DNA of 64,000 nucleotides, taken from contig NZ_CAHS01000013.1 in the NCBI RefSeq assembly GCF_001050515.1, forward strand, positions 248,001 to 312,000, written 5' to 3'. Of this stretch, positions 1-8,703 are shown piece by piece. A program made the position numbers and the translations under genes. Each line of letters begins with the position of its first letter. Positions within the stretch are counted from its first letter, which is position 1. The notes beneath the pieces are model-generated. The model worked only from the letters and a program-made list of their open reading frames with translations, did not search any database and was not told where the DNA came from. The DNA is from Erwinia piriflorinigrans CFBP 5888. Lineage in GTDB: Bacteria; Pseudomonadota; Gammaproteobacteria; Enterobacterales; Enterobacteriaceae.

Positions 1-281
1 CCTCAGCGATCCTGTTCCGACATGTGCTGCCCAACGCCTGGGGGCCGATTATCAACGTGATTGTCCTCAACCTGGCCTGGCTGATGGTGGGGGTGGTCAT
101 TGTCGAAAACGTCTTCGTTTATCCCGGTCTGGGCCAATATATGGTGGACAGCATCAGTAAACGCGATATTCCGGTGATCCAGGATTGCGCGTTGCTGCTG
201 GCAGGTATCTATATCCTGCTAAACCTTCTGGCAGATGTGGTAGCCCTGTTGGCTAACCCACGTCTGCGTCACGGCCGCTAA
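1..281 (+). CDS. ABC transporter permease, DppB/OppB type (3' end only)
   Basis: The window opens inside this gene; about 92 codons are visible, read in frame from base 3, and the start lies outside. The fragment begins with RHVLPNAWGPI, the cytoplasmic coupling motif (EAA loop) of binding-protein-dependent permeases. It continues through hydrophobic helices to a typical basic C-terminus ending RLRHGR. In this family it would be the first of two inner-membrane subunits of a peptide, nickel or sugar-peptide importer. A second permease and a double ATPase follow on the same strand, which supports this. The substrate cannot be told from this fragment; the solute-binding protein is presumably upstream. 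Confidence 0.85.
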   Translation, partial: SAILFRHVLPNAWGPIINVIVLNLAWLMVGVVIVENVFVYPGLGQYMVDSISKRDIPVIQDCALLLAGIYILLNLLADVVALLANPRLRHGR

Positions 282-291
282 CTGGCGGTGT

Positions 292-328
292 GGTTTTTTA
301 TCCCTGGGCCTGACACAGGCCGCCGGGA
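292..328 (+). repeat. Intra-operon hairpin, copy 1 of a related pair
   Basis: In the gap between the two permease genes a T-run is followed by a perfect 6-bp stem, GGCCTG-ACA-CAGGCC at 307-321, and then GCCGGGA. A closely similar arrangement occurs at 31268-31308, also in an operon gap. No T-run follows the stem in the reading direction, so it does not look like a simple terminator. It may be an RNA-stability or REP-like element. Confidence 0.4.
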
Positions 329-349
329 TGTTACCAGGAATTGTCGTGG

Positions 350-1159
350 ATGTTGAGAGTAAAACTTGCCGTACTCCCCGGAGCCATCGGACTGAGTCTG
401 TTTATTTTAGTGGCACTGTTGGCCCCGTGGCTGGCACCCTGGGCACCTGACCAGGTGGTCGGCAGCGCCTGGAGCGGGATGACGCCGCAAAACTGGCTGG
501 GGACGGATAATCTTGGCCGCGACCTGCTTTCCCGGTTGATCTGGGGCACCCGTACCTCGCTGAGCGTGAGCGCCCTGGCGACGTTGCTGGCTTTTGCCAT
601 CGGTATTTTTCTGGGTTTTTTGGCCGGTTACGCCCGTGGATGGGTCGACACGCTGATCTCGCGCGTCAACGATATTTTTATGGCAATCCCAACGTTGATC
701 CTCGCTTTAGTGATTCTGGCAATGCTACCGAAAACCATGCCGGTAATTATTGCCGTGCTGGGTATTCTGGAATCAACCCGTGTGCTGCGCGTTGCACGCT
801 CTCTGGCGCTGGATATTGCGGCACAGGAGTTTATTGAAGTGGCTCGCCTGCGTGGGGAACGGCTAGGCTGGGTTTTGTGGCGCGAGATCCTGCCGAATGC
901 GTTCACCACGCTGGTCGCGGAATTCGCCTTACGCTTTATCTTTATCCTGCTGTTTTTGTCGGCGCTTTCGTTCCTGGGGCTGGGGATCCAGCCGCCTACC
1001 GCCGACTGGGGCGGCCTGGCGCGAGATAACAAAGACGGCATTCTGTTTGGCGTATGGGCGTCTCTGATCCCCGGCGCGGCAATTGCTCTGCTGGCGCTGG
1101 CGTTAAACAGCGTGGCCGACTCGCTGTTAAGCCAGCATACCCGTAGCTGGCAGGAGTAA
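350..1159 (+). CDS. ABC transporter permease, DppC/OppC type
   Basis: Second inner-membrane subunit of the importer, 269 residues from ATG 350. I prefer this ATG because AGGA at 336-339 lies 10 bases upstream; an in-frame TTG at 341 would sit almost on top of that ribosome site. The N-terminus has one hydrophobic helix, followed by the family's periplasmic motif LGTDNLGRDLLSR, several membrane helices, and a coupling loop near WREILPNAFTTL. The ending SFLGLGIQPPTADWG is characteristic of DppC/OppC/NikC permeases. The ATPase gene starts three bases after the stop, so the genes are surely co-transcribed. Substrate is unknown. Confidence 0.9.
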   Translation: MLRVKLAVLPGAIGLSLFILVALLAPWLAPWAPDQVVGSAWSGMTPQNWLGTDNLGRDLLSRLIWGTRTSLSVSALATLLAFAIGIFLGFLAGYARGWVDTLISRVNDIFMAIPTLILALVILAMLPKTMPVIIAVLGILESTRVLRVARSLALDIAAQEFIEVARLRGERLGWVLWREILPNAFTTLVAEFALRFIFILLFLSALSFLGLGIQPPTADWGGLARDNKDGILFGVWASLIPGAAIALLALALNSVADSLLSQHTRSWQE

Positions 1160-1162
1160 AAT

Positions 1163-2764
1163 ATGAGCGATAAACCGTTGTTAAGCGTGGAAAATCTGCG
1201 GGTGACGGCAGGCAGCGCGGTATTGGTCGATGATATCTCTTTTACCCTGCGTAAGGGCGAGGTACTGGGGCTGATTGGTGAATCTGGTGCGGGGAAATCC
1301 ACTATAGGCCAGGCGATCCTCGGTCATTGTCGACACGGTATGACGTTGAGCGGCGGGCAGATCCGCCTTTCCGGGCGCGAACTAACCGCGCTGTCAGAGC
1401 GACAGTGGCGCAAGGTTCGCGGCGCGAAAATTGCCTATGTGGCGCAGTCAGCCAGTGCGGCGTTTAATCCGGCAAAAAAAATCGGTGAACAGGTCATAGA
1501 GAGTGCCGTCCGCCACCGATTACTGGGACGCCGTGAGGCAATCCGCCGCGCTATTGAGATTTTTTCCCAGCTACAGCTGCCACAGCCGGAGGGTTTTTTC
1601 CACCGTTATCCGCATCAGGTTTCGGGCGGGCAGCTCCAGCGCGCCATGATTGCTATGGCGATTTGCGCCGGGCCAGAACTGATAATTTTCGATGAGCCTA
1701 CCACCGCCCTGGATGTTACAACCCAGCTGGAAGTTTTGAAGGCTATCCAGCAGGTTATCAAACAAACGGGCGTTGCCGCGCTATATATTAGCCACGATCT
1801 GGCGGTTGTCGCCCAGCTGAGTCAACGCATTATGGTATTGCGCCGTGGGCGACAGGTGGAAACAGGCACCACGGAGGCGCTGCTGGGACAGCCGCAGCAG
1901 GATTACACCCGCGAACTGCTGCACAGCCATGGTAAACCCCATCAGCCACGCAGTGCCACGCCACCATTACTGACCGCCCGGCAGGTCAGCGTTGAGTATC
2001 ATGGCGATACGGTGCTGAATACGGTCTCTATGAGCATTGGTCGTGGGCGAACGCTGGCATTGATCGGTGAGTCCGGCGCAGGAAAATCAACGCTCGGGCG
2101 TGCGGTATGTGGTCTGGTTGCCCCATCTCATGGAGAAATCCATTTTAACGATCGGCCGCTGCCCGCCCTGCTGCGTCAGCGCACGCGCCAGCAGCTGCAA
2201 AGAGTGCAGCTGATCCATCAGCATCCCGATACCGCGCTCAATCCGCGTTTGACCATCCGTCTACAAATTGAGCGGGCGATGGTGTGTCTGACCGGGCTCT
2301 CCGCATCACAGCGGCAGGCACGTGTTGATGAGCTGCTGGTGAAGGTAGGGCTTTCACCGCTGCTCGCCGACCGCTATCCTCACGCGCTGTCTGGTGGCCA
2401 GAAACAGCGTGTCTGTATTGCCCGTGCGCTGGCGGTGGAGCCGGAGCTGATCGTTTGTGATGAGCCAACCTCTGCGCTCGATCCGCTGGTTGGGCGTGAG
2501 GTGCTTATCCTGCTGAAAAAATTACAGCAGGAAACCGGTGTTTCTCTGCTGTTTATCACTCACGATCTGCATGTCGTAAAGGCAGTTGCGGATGAGGTGA
2601 TGGTATTGCGTCATGGGAACGTGGTGCGGCAAGGGGGGCTGGAGCAGGTGTTCAGCGCTCCGCTTGATGATTACACCGCGCGGTTACTGACATCGGTGCC
2701 GCAAATGCGGCCCGGCTGGTTACAAGAAGTCAGTACTGACGATGTATTAACGCCATTAATTTAG
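1163..2764 (+). CDS. Fused double ATP-binding subunit of peptide/nickel-type ABC importer
   Basis: A 533-residue cytoplasmic ATPase that joins in one chain what DppD and DppF provide separately, as in YejF and GsiA. The first nucleotide-binding domain has Walker A GESGAGKST at residues 39-47, signature VSGGQLQRA and Walker B LIIFDEPTTALD. The second repeats this order with GESGAGKST, LSGGQKQR and LIVCDEPTSALD. Both halves look catalytically complete. GGAG at 1153-1156 serves ATG 1163. It is the last gene of the operon, followed by a strong hairpin at 2876. Presumed to power uptake of an oligopeptide or a metal chelate; the sequence does not say which. Confidence 0.9.
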   Translation: MSDKPLLSVENLRVTAGSAVLVDDISFTLRKGEVLGLIGESGAGKSTIGQAILGHCRHGMTLSGGQIRLSGRELTALSERQWRKVRGAKIAYVAQSASAAFNPAKKIGEQVIESAVRHRLLGRREAIRRAIEIFSQLQLPQPEGFFHRYPHQVSGGQLQRAMIAMAICAGPELIIFDEPTTALDVTTQLEVLKAIQQVIKQTGVAALYISHDLAVVAQLSQRIMVLRRGRQVETGTTEALLGQPQQDYTRELLHSHGKPHQPRSATPPLLTARQVSVEYHGDTVLNTVSMSIGRGRTLALIGESGAGKSTLGRAVCGLVAPSHGEIHFNDRPLPALLRQRTRQQLQRVQLIHQHPDTALNPRLTIRLQIERAMVCLTGLSASQRQARVDELLVKVGLSPLLADRYPHALSGGQKQRVCIARALAVEPELIVCDEPTSALDPLVGREVLILLKKLQQETGVSLLFITHDLHVVKAVADEVMVLRHGNVVRQGGLEQVFSAPLDDYTARLLTSVPQMRPGWLQEVSTDDVLTPLI

Positions 2765-2875
2765 GAAGCTGGAGCACAGGGTAAGGATGTGCGCTCTGTT
2801 TTTCCTGTTTTCGAGCGGTGTATTCTGTCAGTGAGGAAAAAGCAGGCGTGTTAAGCCCTTTGATGGCAATGGATT

Positions 2876-2907
2876 GTCGGGTAACACCCTGTTACCCGAC
2901 GGGTTTT
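2876..2907 (+). terminator. Rho-independent terminator of the ABC operon
   Basis: A perfect 10-bp stem (GTCGGGTAAC / GTTACCCGAC) with a 5-base loop is followed by GGGTTTT. It lies about 110 bases past the ATPase stop. Confidence 0.75.
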
Positions 2908-3000
2908 AATGCAAGCCGTTTGAAATATGGCTGTTTTCCAATAGCATGAGTCTTATGCTAAAGCGTCAAAATCGTTGTCACCATTGGCAAACATTCACTT

Positions 3001-4470
3001 TTATTTATTGACGGTTTGAGTGATTGTCCCACTGAATGCCGGGGTTGTACCCGTGTCCTCTTGCCATGAGAAAGTCAGTTGATTCTCGCCGCTATTCGCC
3101 CAAACCAGATTCTGCTTATCCCCTTCGGCGGTGATACTGCCCTCTGTCAACCACTCAATATTGTCAACGCGTTGTGAATTCCTGCCCTTCAGCTGAATTT
3201 CCGTTTTTTCACCCAGCGCGACATCGCCAAGACTGATTGTCTGATTAATTGCGGAATAGGTAGAAATATTGTCACCCATTTGACTGATATTGGAGATGTG
3301 GTTGCTCATTAAAGCAAATTGCTTAAGAGCAGGGAAATGAGAGATAAAATCGATATTGGTGAGTTTGCAATTAGCAACGGCCAGAAGGCTAAGCTGATTC
3401 TGAACACCAATATCATTAATTTGTTCATCAGTCATGTCGGTATGGTTACAATACAGCGCTACGATTTTCTTCAACGATGAAATTGGGGAGAAATCCGAGA
3501 TGCCAGTACATCCCTGTAGAACTAAACGTACCAGTTTTGTTGCTACGCTAATGCCATCAATATCAGTCAATTTAGTGTTGTCGATTAAACTTAATGATTG
3601 TAGCGCGGGCAGGTTAGTGACTTTATTAAAAGAGGTTAGCTTATTGTAGTCCAGGCTAACTTGCATCAGTGAAGGTAAGTCATGCAGTTCGACATCAGTA
3701 ACTTGACTATTATCCAGCTGCAGGAGGTAGATCTGCTTATGGCCTGAGATTACCACTTTTTCGATTTGATTGTAGCTGGCATACACATGTGAAACATTAT
3801 CCAACTTATTCAACCAGTCCAGCGATGTTAGCTTATTATTATCAATCCACAGTCTTTTCAAACCTGTCAGGTTTCTCACGTTTTTCAGGGATTTTATACG
3901 ATTATTCATCGCCCAAATACCGATCAGACTGCTGCTGCCTAACTCATCAATATTTGTCAGATTATTATTTTGAACCTGGAGTTGAACCAGTTTTTTCATT
4001 CCTGACATAAATGAGATAGAGTCCAGCTGGCACGAGTTCAGCCAGAGAATGACCATGTCGGAATATTTTTCCAGCTGGGTAAACTCTTTAGCACTATATT
4101 GATTGCCAGACAGATCAAGTTCAGTGAGATGTTCCAGCTTAAGGATTTCCTCCATTTTTAGGTCGGGGTTATAGGCAAAACCAACGCTATAAAGTTGGTT
4201 GAGATTCCTCAGGGGATCAAGAGAGGTTATTTTATTTCCCGTTAGCGTTACTAATTGCAGGTTTTCTGCATATTCAAGACCGGATAAGTCTGAGATATTT
4301 TTTTCCAAAGCTCTGAAATGAGTCAGTTTCAATATATTGAGAGCGGTAATGTTTTCATTGCTCCCCAATTTCAATGAATCCTTGATGGCAGTTTCAAGGT
4401 TTTTATCATTAAATTCGATTTTCTGTTCTGTGCTTAAAAGAAATGCAGGGTTTTTAGTATGTTCTGACAT
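3001..4470 (-). CDS. Internalin-like leucine-rich-repeat protein, no signal peptide
   Basis: 489 residues from ATG 4470, which has AAGGAAT a few bases upstream; an upstream in-frame extension of 20 codons lacks such a site. About residues 1-60 form a polar cap like that of Listeria internalins. Roughly 60-385 hold some 14-15 repeats of the form LxxLxLxxNxIxxL spaced by 20-23 residues. About 390-489 form a beta-rich Ig-like LRR-adjacent domain ending in FSGTITQTVNK, close in pattern to internalin endings. No signal peptide, membrane helix, LPXTG motif or catalytic domain is visible. The gene is AT-rich against its neighbours, suggesting transfer. In the family such proteins bind partner proteins; the target here, and whether it leaves the cell, are unknown. 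Confidence 0.75.
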   Translation of the reverse strand: MSEHTKNPAFLLSTEQKIEFNDKNLETAIKDSLKLGSNENITALNILKLTHFRALEKNISDLSGLEYAENLQLVTLTGNKITSLDPLRNLNQLYSVGFAYNPDLKMEEILKLEHLTELDLSGNQYSAKEFTQLEKYSDMVILWLNSCQLDSISFMSGMKKLVQLQVQNNNLTNIDELGSSSLIGIWAMNNRIKSLKNVRNLTGLKRLWIDNNKLTSLDWLNKLDNVSHVYASYNQIEKVVISGHKQIYLLQLDNSQVTDVELHDLPSLMQVSLDYNKLTSFNKVTNLPALQSLSLIDNTKLTDIDGISVATKLVRLVLQGCTGISDFSPISSLKKIVALYCNHTDMTDEQINDIGVQNQLSLLAVANCKLTNIDFISHFPALKQFALMSNHISNISQMGDNISTYSAINQTISLGDVALGEKTEIQLKGRNSQRVDNIEWLTEGSITAEGDKQNLVWANSGENQLTFSWQEDTGTTPAFSGTITQTVNK

Positions 4471-4509
4471 GAGTAATTCCTTATATATTATGATGGTTTT
4501 TCCTAAGCG

Positions 4510-4525
4510 AGGTGTGATTTCACCT
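4510..4525 (-). repeat. Short inverted repeat in the leader of the LRR gene
   Basis: AGGTG and CACCT flank six bases, between the proposed promoter and the ribosome site of the LRR gene. It may fold in the mRNA leader; function unknown. Confidence 0.3.
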
Positions 4526-4532
4526 CCCATTA

Positions 4533-4562
4533 AATATATAAGGGGTAAGATGATGGGAACAA
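4533..4562 (-). promoter_or_regulatory. Candidate sigma-70 promoter of the LRR gene
   Basis: On the minus strand TTGTTC (-35) and TATATT (-10) are separated by 18 bases, about 65 bases upstream of ATG 4470. The region is AT-rich, so chance matches are likely. Confidence 0.35.
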
Positions 4563-4679
4563 GTCATATTTTCAGGTAAAGACATCAGAATATATTTCTG
4601 ACGCGTTAATTTCTTATGTTATTTTCTATATTAAACCGATTTATCAGAAATGATATACGATTATTTGGAATATGATGTT

Positions 4680-4700
4680 GGCACCACAACCAGCGGTGCC
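4680..4700 (-). terminator. Hairpin after the SDR gene
   Basis: GGCACC and GGTGCC pair around a 9-base loop just beyond the SDR stop at 4707. There is no clear T-run, so termination efficiency is uncertain. Confidence 0.35.
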
Positions 4701-4706
4701 TGACGA

Positions 4707-5483
4707 TCAGAATGGCGTTTCTACCACGCCGCCGTCTACGCGTAACGCCGCGCCGGAGGTGGCAGAAGAGAGGGGAGAGCAGACATAGACCACCATGTTA
4801 CTGACTTCTTCAACGCTGGCGGCGCGTTGGATCACTGAGGAGGGTCGGTTGGCTTTGACAAACTCGACGCCGAGGTCTTCGAGCTTTTCGCCCTCTGCCA
4901 ACCTTTGTTTGACGTTATCGGCAAAGCCGTCAGAAAGCGTGGGTCCCGGTAGTACGGCATTCACCGTTACGCCGGTTCCCGCTGCGGATTTCGCCAGCCC
5001 GCGTGACAGTGCCAACAGGGCGGTTTTACTCACGCCGTAATGGATCATATCTGCCGGAATATTGATGGCAGATTCGGAAGAGAGAAACACCACCCGCCCC
5101 CAGGCAGATTTGATCATCTGCGGCATATACGCGCGACTGAGTCGCACTCCCGACATCACATTAACATCCCAGATTTTTTGCCACAGCTCATCATCCGTCT
5201 CAAAGAAGTCACCGCCGGGAAAGATACCGACGTTGTTGACCAGGATATCGCACTGCGGCTCTGCTTTCAGCAAGGCTTTACAACCTGCATCCGTTGCCAG
5301 GTCAAATGCGTAACCGCGTGCATCGCCACCGAGTTCTGCGATTAGTCCATCAACCTGCTGTTGGTTACGCCCAGTGATGACTACCGTTGCACCGGCTGCG
5401 GTCAATCCCTGGGCGATACCTTTACCGATACCTTTGGTTGAGCCAGTTACGATGGCCGTTTTGCCATGAAGATCGATCTGCAT
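4707..5483 (-). CDS. Short-chain dehydrogenase/reductase (SDR family)
   Basis: 258 residues, the usual length of classical SDR enzymes, which move hydride between NAD(P) and an alcohol or carbonyl substrate. The cofactor motif TGSTKGIG is at residues 13-20. NNVG follows near 86, then a catalytic serine in FLSSES and the YGVSK tyrosine-lysine pair. The C-terminus ends in the common DGG segment. GGAG lies just before ATG 5483. The lipoprotein gene upstream on the same strand ends 56 bases away, so the two may share a transcript. The pattern does not give the substrate. Confidence 0.85.
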   Translation of the reverse strand: MQIDLHGKTAIVTGSTKGIGKGIAQGLTAAGATVVITGRNQQQVDGLIAELGGDARGYAFDLATDAGCKALLKAEPQCDILVNNVGIFPGGDFFETDDELWQKIWDVNVMSGVRLSRAYMPQMIKSAWGRVVFLSSESAINIPADMIHYGVSKTALLALSRGLAKSAAGTGVTVNAVLPGPTLSDGFADNVKQRLAEGEKLEDLGVEFVKANRPSSVIQRAASVEEVSNMVVYVCSPLSSATSGAALRVDGGVVETPF

Positions 5484-5539
5484 TTTTTTCTCCTGTTTTT
5501 ACTTAAGCAGGATAAGTGTAGACAGGATCTCGCTGCGGG

Positions 5540-5971
5540 TTATCTCAAAGGTGGAAGTAACCGACGCTGGTTTGAGTCGCTTGCTGATGTTACAGGGCAG
5601 ATGAAAGTAATAGCCTGGTCGCCGGGGGCGTTAATGATGCTGAACTGATGCCCGGAGATACGTTGTACCAGCCAACCATCACGAGTTACCGCCGAAGGGA
5701 TATACAACTGGCGATCGTTAGAATGTAGGGGACCGCTGTCGAGTTCCAGTGACGGCATAAAAATTGAAAAGGCGTTGAAGCGGTCAACCACTCTTGCCTG
5801 GAGCGTTCCCAATGGTTGGCCACTCAATGTCCTAACCTCGCCGAAGCATTTTTCACCCCGCTGGTCGGAGGAACAGGCGCTGAGCAGCAATGTCAGAATA
5901 GCCAGCAGCAGCCGCTGGATAGCAGGACGAGAGAAGCGATAGGGCATTGGCCAAAGTCCTGAACAGCGCAT
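5540..5971 (-). CDS. Putative small lipoprotein of unknown function
   Basis: 143 residues from ATG 5971, chosen because AGGA lies 7 bases upstream; the frame stays open further upstream but without such a site. A basic start and a hydrophobic stretch end in the lipobox LLSAC, so signal peptidase II should cut before that cysteine and the protein would be lipid-anchored. The mature part, about 110 residues, begins CSSDQRGEKCFGEV and is otherwise polar with no motif I recognise. A second cysteine follows closely and another (FICPV) lies near the end, so a disulfide is possible. It is divergent from pqqU. I do not know its role. Confidence 0.6.
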   Translation of the reverse strand: MRCSGLWPMPYRFSRPAIQRLLLAILTLLLSACSSDQRGEKCFGEVRTLSGQPLGTLQARVVDRFNAFSIFMPSLELDSGPLHSNDRQLYIPSAVTRDGWLVQRISGHQFSIINAPGDQAITFICPVTSASDSNQRRLLPPLR

Positions 5972-6081
5972 AGCACATCCTGTAGGGTTAAATTCGGTTG
6001 AGTATAGCTTATCGTCGTCATGCATTTTGCATAGCAGCCGTTCATTCCCTAACCCTATTATTTTCATGGGTATAACAATAA

Positions 6082-6095
6082 CTGAATCAATTCAG
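6082..6095. repeat. Palindrome in the lipoprotein/pqqU divergent region
   Basis: CTGAAT-CA-ATTCAG is a perfect 6-bp inverted repeat about 110 bases upstream of the lipoprotein start and 300 upstream of pqqU. It has the size of a dimeric repressor site; no protein is assigned. Confidence 0.3.
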
Positions 6096-6153
6096 CTAAT
6101 TTGTTAACACGAGTTCGCAAGCTCACTAATGAGTGTTACAATCGCCAATAGAT

Positions 6154-6169
6154 TGAGATCTGTGTCACA
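6154..6169 (+). promoter_or_regulatory. Candidate CRP site upstream of pqqU
   Basis: TGAGA-N6-TCACA differs from the CRP consensus TGTGA-N6-TCACA at one position. It lies in the 424-base gap between the divergent lipoprotein and pqqU genes. That gap also holds a 10-bp palindrome AGTATATACT at 6271-6280 but no recognisable gene. A link to carbon status would suit PQQ uptake for glucose oxidation, but the site is only a sequence match. Confidence 0.3.
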
Positions 6170-6395
6170 ACTGTTGAATGATTTTTCCCCAAAGTGACGC
6201 GTTTCATCGGGGCAACCTCATGTTACAAGAAACTCAAAATTGGTGTTTTTACGCGCAAAATATTGTGCGGAGTATATACTTTTTTCAGCTTTGCCGGCCT
6301 TTGATGCTGGTGGATCTTCGGGAAGAGGGGAGCTTATTGGGTAGGGCTGGATAAGCTTTTTTTCGGGTGCTAAACAGACTTATCGAATCATCTCC

Positions 6396-8537
6396 GTGAA
6401 TAATAAAATCTTACGTTTTTTTCTGACCTCTTTTTCGCTGGCACCTGCTGCTGTCAGCTATGCGCAATCTGATTCTGCTATCACTACGGGGCAGGAACCG
6501 TCGCTGATGGTGATAAAGCAACGTGGCGGATTGTCCGAGCTGGATACGCCTGCTGCGGTTAGCGTGGTGGACGGCGACGAGCTACGCCGCGCCAGCGCGC
6601 AGGTTAATCTCTCTGAAAATTTAGGCAGCGTTCCGGGGCTGCAAATCCAGAATCGCCAGAACTATGCGCAGGATCTACAGCTGTCGGTGCGCGGCTTTGG
6701 CAGTCGTTCGATGTATGGCGTGCGCGGCGTGCGGCTGTATGTCGATGGCATCCCCGCTACTATGCCGGACGGCCAGGGGCAGACGTCAAATATTGATATG
6801 AATTCGGTGGGCAAGGTCGAAGTACTGCGTGGGCCTTATTCCGCGTTGTACGGTAATGCTTCCGGCGGCGTGGTCAATATTGATACCTTTACTGGCAGCC
6901 AGCCCACCACGCTGGAAGCGGGAACCTATTTCGGCAGCTACGGTTCGTGGCGTAACAGCATAAAAGCCAGCGGTGCAACCGGCGACGGCAGCCAGGCAGG
7001 AGATGTCAATTACACCCTGTCCGGATCGCGTTTCACCACCCACGGCTATCGCGACCACAGCGGCACGCAGAAAAGCCTCGGTAATGGCAAGCTCGGCGTG
7101 CGGCTTGATGATGTCAGCACTCTGACGCTGATGTTTAACAGCGTATCGGTGGATGCCAACGATCCCGGCGGACTGACCGCAGAAGAGTACCGCGCTAACC
7201 CGCGCCAGTCGCCGCGTGGTGATGCATTTAATACGCGCAAGAGCCTCGACCAGACGCAGCTGGGTTTGCGCTATCAGCGCGAGTTCAGCGACAGCGACCG
7301 GCTGACGCTCACCACGTGGCACGGCGAACGCCACACCACCCAGTATCAGTCGATCCCGCAGGCACCGCAGCTTAACCCTGCCTATCCGGGTGGCGTGATT
7401 GTGCTGGAGCGCAAATATCAGGGCATTGATACCCGCTGGCAGCATGACGGCCAGCTGGGCGCAGTGCCGGTGACGCTAATCGGTGGGGTGGACTATGAAA
7501 CCATGACCGAGCGCCGCCAGGGGTTCCAGAATTACAACCTGGTGGGTGGCGTTCCTGCTTTCGGTGAGAAAGGGGCACAGCGGCGCAATGAAAAAAATAC
7601 CATGTGGAACCTGGACCCTTATTTGCAGACCAGCTGGCGGTTAACGCCGCAATGGACGCTGGATGCCGGGCTGCGTTACAGCACCGTCAGTTTTGATTCC
7701 ACCGATTACTACATCACGACGGGCAACGGCGACGACAGCGGCAGCGCGCGCTATCACAAACTGCTGCCGATGGGCTCGCTGAATTATGCGGTCAGTGACG
7801 CATGGAATGTTTATCTCTCCGCCGGTCGCGGCTTCGAGACGCCGACGATTAACGAACTCTCCTATCGTTCAATTAACGGCAGCGTTACCGGGTTGAATCT
7901 CGGATTAAAACCGGCCACCAGCGATACGATTGAACTGGGCAGCAAAACCCGCATCGGCTACGGGCTGCTGACCGCCGCGCTGTTCCAGACCGATACCGAC
8001 AATGAGCTGGTGGTGGATCAAAGTCAGTCTGGCCGCAGCGTATACAAAAACGCCGGGGAGACGCGCCGCCGTGGCCTGGAACTGGGCTTTGACCAGCAGT
8101 TTGCCACGGACTGGCGTGTGAAGCTCGCCTGGACGCTGCTGGATGCCACCTACCGCAATGAAACCTGTAGTGCGAAAAGCGTTTGTACTCCAGCGGGCAA
8201 CCGTCTGCCGGGTATCGCGCGTAATATGGGCTACGCTTCACTGCAATATGCGCCGGAAAGCGGCTGGCACGCCGGGGCGGATATCCGCTACATGAGTCAC
8301 ATTCAGGCCAACGATGCTAACGATGCCCAGGCACCGTCTTACACCGTTGCCAGCCTGAACGGCGGTTACCGCTTTAACTGGGAACGCTGGTCACTGGATC
8401 TGTTTAGTCGCGTCGATAACCTGTTCGACCGCCAGTACATTGGCTCGGTTATCGTTAATGAAGGCAATAACCGCTACTTCGAACCAGCACCGGGGCGTAA
8501 CTGGGGTGGCGGCGCCAACGTAAGCTATCAGTTTTAA
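6396..8537 (+). CDS. pqqU: TonB-dependent outer-membrane receptor for pyrroloquinoline quinone (YncD/PqqU)
   Basis: 713 residues from GTG 6396; no better start with a ribosome site is visible, so the start is uncertain. A signal peptide of about 23 residues ends AVSYAQ. A TonB-box-like segment near residue 37 (LMVIKQ) is followed by the plug domain, with SELDTPAAVSVVDG, NRQNYAQDLQLSVRGFGSR and PYSALYGNASGG. A 22-strand-type barrel ends in aromatic YQF. The plug and barrel match E. coli YncD almost word for word in these conserved stretches. YncD is established as the receptor that imports PQQ across the outer membrane using TonB energy. The next gene is gcd, whose product needs PQQ, which strongly supports this assignment. 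Confidence 0.93.
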   Translation: MNNKILRFFLTSFSLAPAAVSYAQSDSAITTGQEPSLMVIKQRGGLSELDTPAAVSVVDGDELRRASAQVNLSENLGSVPGLQIQNRQNYAQDLQLSVRGFGSRSMYGVRGVRLYVDGIPATMPDGQGQTSNIDMNSVGKVEVLRGPYSALYGNASGGVVNIDTFTGSQPTTLEAGTYFGSYGSWRNSIKASGATGDGSQAGDVNYTLSGSRFTTHGYRDHSGTQKSLGNGKLGVRLDDVSTLTLMFNSVSVDANDPGGLTAEEYRANPRQSPRGDAFNTRKSLDQTQLGLRYQREFSDSDRLTLTTWHGERHTTQYQSIPQAPQLNPAYPGGVIVLERKYQGIDTRWQHDGQLGAVPVTLIGGVDYETMTERRQGFQNYNLVGGVPAFGEKGAQRRNEKNTMWNLDPYLQTSWRLTPQWTLDAGLRYSTVSFDSTDYYITTGNGDDSGSARYHKLLPMGSLNYAVSDAWNVYLSAGRGFETPTINELSYRSINGSVTGLNLGLKPATSDTIELGSKTRIGYGLLTAALFQTDTDNELVVDQSQSGRSVYKNAGETRRRGLELGFDQQFATDWRVKLAWTLLDATYRNETCSAKSVCTPAGNRLPGIARNMGYASLQYAPESGWHAGADIRYMSHIQANDANDAQAPSYTVASLNGGYRFNWERWSLDLFSRVDNLFDRQYIGSVIVNEGNNRYFEPAPGRNWGGGANVSYQF

Positions 8538-8543
8538 ATTTTC

Positions 8544-8596
8544 GTCGGGCGCAGCCCGGCAATAAATCCAGCAGGTGCCTGCCAGGGACACCTGCT
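8544..8596. repeat. Two hairpins between pqqU and gcd
   Basis: The first is CGGGC-GCA-GCCCG at 8546-8558. The second is AGCAGGTG / CACCTGCT at 8570-8577 and 8589-8596. Neither has a T-run after it, so they may attenuate or protect RNA rather than fully terminate. Confidence 0.4.
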
Positions 8597-8703
8597 TCAG
8601 TCCCGTAATAACAATACTGGATGGATAAGTAAGCATAAATGCGGGTTTTACAGGCGCGCTTTACGCTTCAACGAAGACTTTTAATTTGGATAAGGTTCAA
8701 ACT

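Noticed and set aside
628..1302. Long minus-strand open frame opposite the second permease
   Set aside because: Its composition is the mirror of a GC-rich coding strand. The plus-strand permease and ATPase explain the region.
5040..5345. Plus-strand frames opposite the SDR gene
   Set aside because: Shadows; the SDR on the minus strand has all catalytic motifs.
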